64,000 bases of DNA, taken from the NCBI RefSeq assembly GCF_014640295.1, contig NZ_BMGR01000012.1:62001-126000 (forward strand), written 5' to 3'. The stretch is from Paenibacillus abyssi. GTDB taxonomy: Bacteria; Bacillota; Bacilli; Paenibacillales; Paenibacillaceae. This document shows positions 62,959 through 64,000 of the stretch, piece by piece (the stretch's first letter is position 1; every line of letters begins with the position of its first letter). The position numbers and the translations under genes are program-made. The notes under the pieces are model-generated. The model saw nothing but the letters and a program-made list of their open reading frames with translations. It had not been told where the DNA came from and made no database searches.

Positions 62959-63084
62959 AACTATTCTTTATGTATTGGAGAATAAGGCTTTTTGAGCGAT
63001 GTGGTAAATGGTGGCTTTATTCAGATGTGTTAAGGTAAATACGGTGATCACCACAAAAATATAACGCATCCTAAGGAGGAAGCC

Positions 63085-63729
63085 ATGAACAACACGAAGA
63101 AAAACCGCATGATGAATCAAGTGATAGGCATCAGCTTAAGCGTAGCGATAGCTTTCTCTGGCAATATGCTCATAACACCACATACCGCCCATGCGGCTTC
63201 TCAATACAGTATGTCCACAGCAAGCAATGTAATTGAAACAGGAAAACAGTTTGTAGGGGTCCGCTATCAATTTGGAGCAAAATCAGGGAGAACGGATGCT
63301 TTTGACTGCTCTTCGTTTACGCAGTATGTATTTAAACAAAACGGCATTAATATTCCCCGCTCTTCAAGGCAGCAAGCCGGGGCCGGAACCTTTGTACCTA
63401 AAGATCAGCTGCAGCCGGGGGATTTAGTTTTCTCCGATACAAATCGGGACGGCGTGATTAACCATGTAAGTATCTATATGGGAGATGGGAAGCTTCTCCA
63501 CACGTATAGAGTTGGAATCGGCGTAACGATTTCCGATTTTCAAGGCAGCACATGGGATCGGACTTATGTTACGGCACGCCGGGTCATCTCGGATAATGGA
63601 CAAGCATCTGTGGCAGCACCTCAACCGGTAACAGTTCCATCCAAACCTGCTGTAGATTCTCCATTACCTTCTAAAAGAACAAACTTGGACCGTCAGCCAG
63701 ATTCCGACAATCAACAGGGAGAGCACTGA
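63085..63729 (+). CDS. Secreted NlpC/P60 peptidoglycan hydrolase
   Basis: The 214-residue protein has a signal peptide ending near AHA-AS, an NlpC/P60 domain with catalytic C75 (FDCSSFTQ), H127 (NHVSIYMG) and H139 (LLHTYR), and a Pro/Ser-rich tail. It should cut peptide cross-links in peptidoglycan. AAGGAGGAAGCC precedes the ATG. A strong terminator follows. Confidence 0.92.
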   Translation: MNNTKKNRMMNQVIGISLSVAIAFSGNMLITPHTAHAASQYSMSTASNVIETGKQFVGVRYQFGAKSGRTDAFDCSSFTQYVFKQNGINIPRSSRQQAGAGTFVPKDQLQPGDLVFSDTNRDGVINHVSIYMGDGKLLHTYRVGIGVTISDFQGSTWDRTYVTARRVISDNGQASVAAPQPVTVPSKPAVDSPLPSKRTNLDRQPDSDNQQGEH

Positions 63730-63756
63730 TTACAACTATTATTCCGCTAATCGATA

Positions 63757-63797
63757 AAAAAATGCAGAGCTCCTTCAGGAGCTCTGCATTTTATTTC
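63757..63797. terminator. Strong bidirectional terminator
   Basis: AAATGCAGAGCTCC and GGAGCTCTGCATTT pair around TTCA; T and A tracts flank it. It separates the NlpC gene from the convergent acidic-protein gene. Confidence 0.9.
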
Positions 63798-63826
63798 AAG
63801 CTTGTTCTGTACAATGAGAATATGGA

Positions 63827-64000
63827 TTAATCCCTTTTTTCATCGTTTTTAAACTCAATTTCGATTTCTTCATCATTCGAAAATTCCACTTTCAGCTCTA
63901 CCTTTTTGATAACATCCTCATCGACATTCAATTCGGACAACACTGCGTTTAATACTTCTTCCTTGTCCATATCACTGGAAAGCGACAGGCTGTCGAGCAA
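63827..64000 (-). CDS. Acidic protein, C-terminal part (cut by window edge)
   Basis: The frame is open from the window end for 57 codons and stops at 63827. The visible end is very rich in Glu, Asp and Lys and alternates hydrophobic with charged residues (DKEEVLNAVLSELNVDEDVI, VELKVEFSNDEEIEIEFKND). No family recognised. The gene continues beyond base 64000. Confidence 0.6.
   Translation of the reverse strand: MLDSLSLSSDMDKEEVLNAVLSELNVDEDVIKKVELKVEFSNDEEIEIEFKNDEKRD

Noticed and set aside
1-64000. CRISPR array, tRNA or rRNA genes, or a defence island
   Set aside because: No regularly spaced repeats, tRNA-like cloverleaf with CCA, rRNA sequence or known defence gene set was seen on either strand.

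Overview
The window looks like chromosomal DNA of a low-to-medium GC, Gram-positive endospore-former of the Paenibacillus/Bacillaceae type. Supporting signs are strong AGGAGG-type ribosome binding sites, frequent TTG and GTG starts, sigma-A style promoters, and Bacilli marker genes: a YtpB-type terpene synthase, DUF1450, DUF3906, YtxH, YitT, PepF, and a hemE-hemH-hemY cluster of the coproporphyrin-dependent heme type. Genus is an inference; I could not run a search. No rRNA, tRNA, CRISPR array or intact prophage was seen. Almost all of the DNA is ordinary housekeeping and transport content.

Layout. 1-8.4 kb: 3' end of citramalate synthase, a membrane thioredoxin, an MFS exporter, a JAMM peptidase, an exonuclease plus DUF294 nucleotidyltransferase pair, ammonium transporter with a GlnR/TnrA-like box, a MerR regulator and a membrane zinc peptidase. 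8.4-16.1 kb: nucleotidyltransferase-like protein, GltC-like LysR regulator, rhomboid protease, thiol peroxidase, a probable 6S RNA gene, DUF624 protein, CshA-like helicase, YitT protein. 16.2-18.3 kb: a GH-like secreted or lipid-anchored protein followed by an insertion-sequence graveyard (relic IS200/IS605-type end and a truncated IS1182-type transposase) and DUF3906. 18.3-25.8 kb: pfkA, ytpB terpene synthase, a MATE-like protein, two MFS transporters, nitroreductase. 25.9-36.4 kb: TetR/aldo-keto reductase pair, cold-shock protein, methyltransferase, PepF, NmrA-like protein, and an RND pump with its TetR regulator and a clear operator. 36.5-43.4 kb: DUF92, GDPD, CapA, and hemE-hemH-hemY.

43.5-58.9 kb: MFS transporter, O-methyltransferase, THUMP RNA methyltransferase, LTA-synthase-like sulfatase, several small conserved proteins, LysM-M14 peptidase, glutamate racemase, melA with a divergent AraC regulator, YtxH/DUF948 pair, a Cys-rich SufR-like regulator, HepT-like DUF86, a 34-residue membrane peptide gene, a stand-alone CuA-type cupredoxin and a holin-like protein. 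59.0-59.5 kb holds two decayed gene remnants.

The most interesting unit is 59.5-62.8 kb: an OmpR-type response regulator and histidine kinase followed by a secreted Gly/His-rich protein with two internal repeats. TTCAGC half-sites spaced exactly 11 bases apart sit in front of both the regulator gene and the secreted-protein gene. This reads as a self-contained, autoregulated signalling circuit whose binding site can be proposed from sequence. An NlpC/P60 hydrolase with its own 11-base direct repeats and the 3' end of an acidic protein gene close the window.
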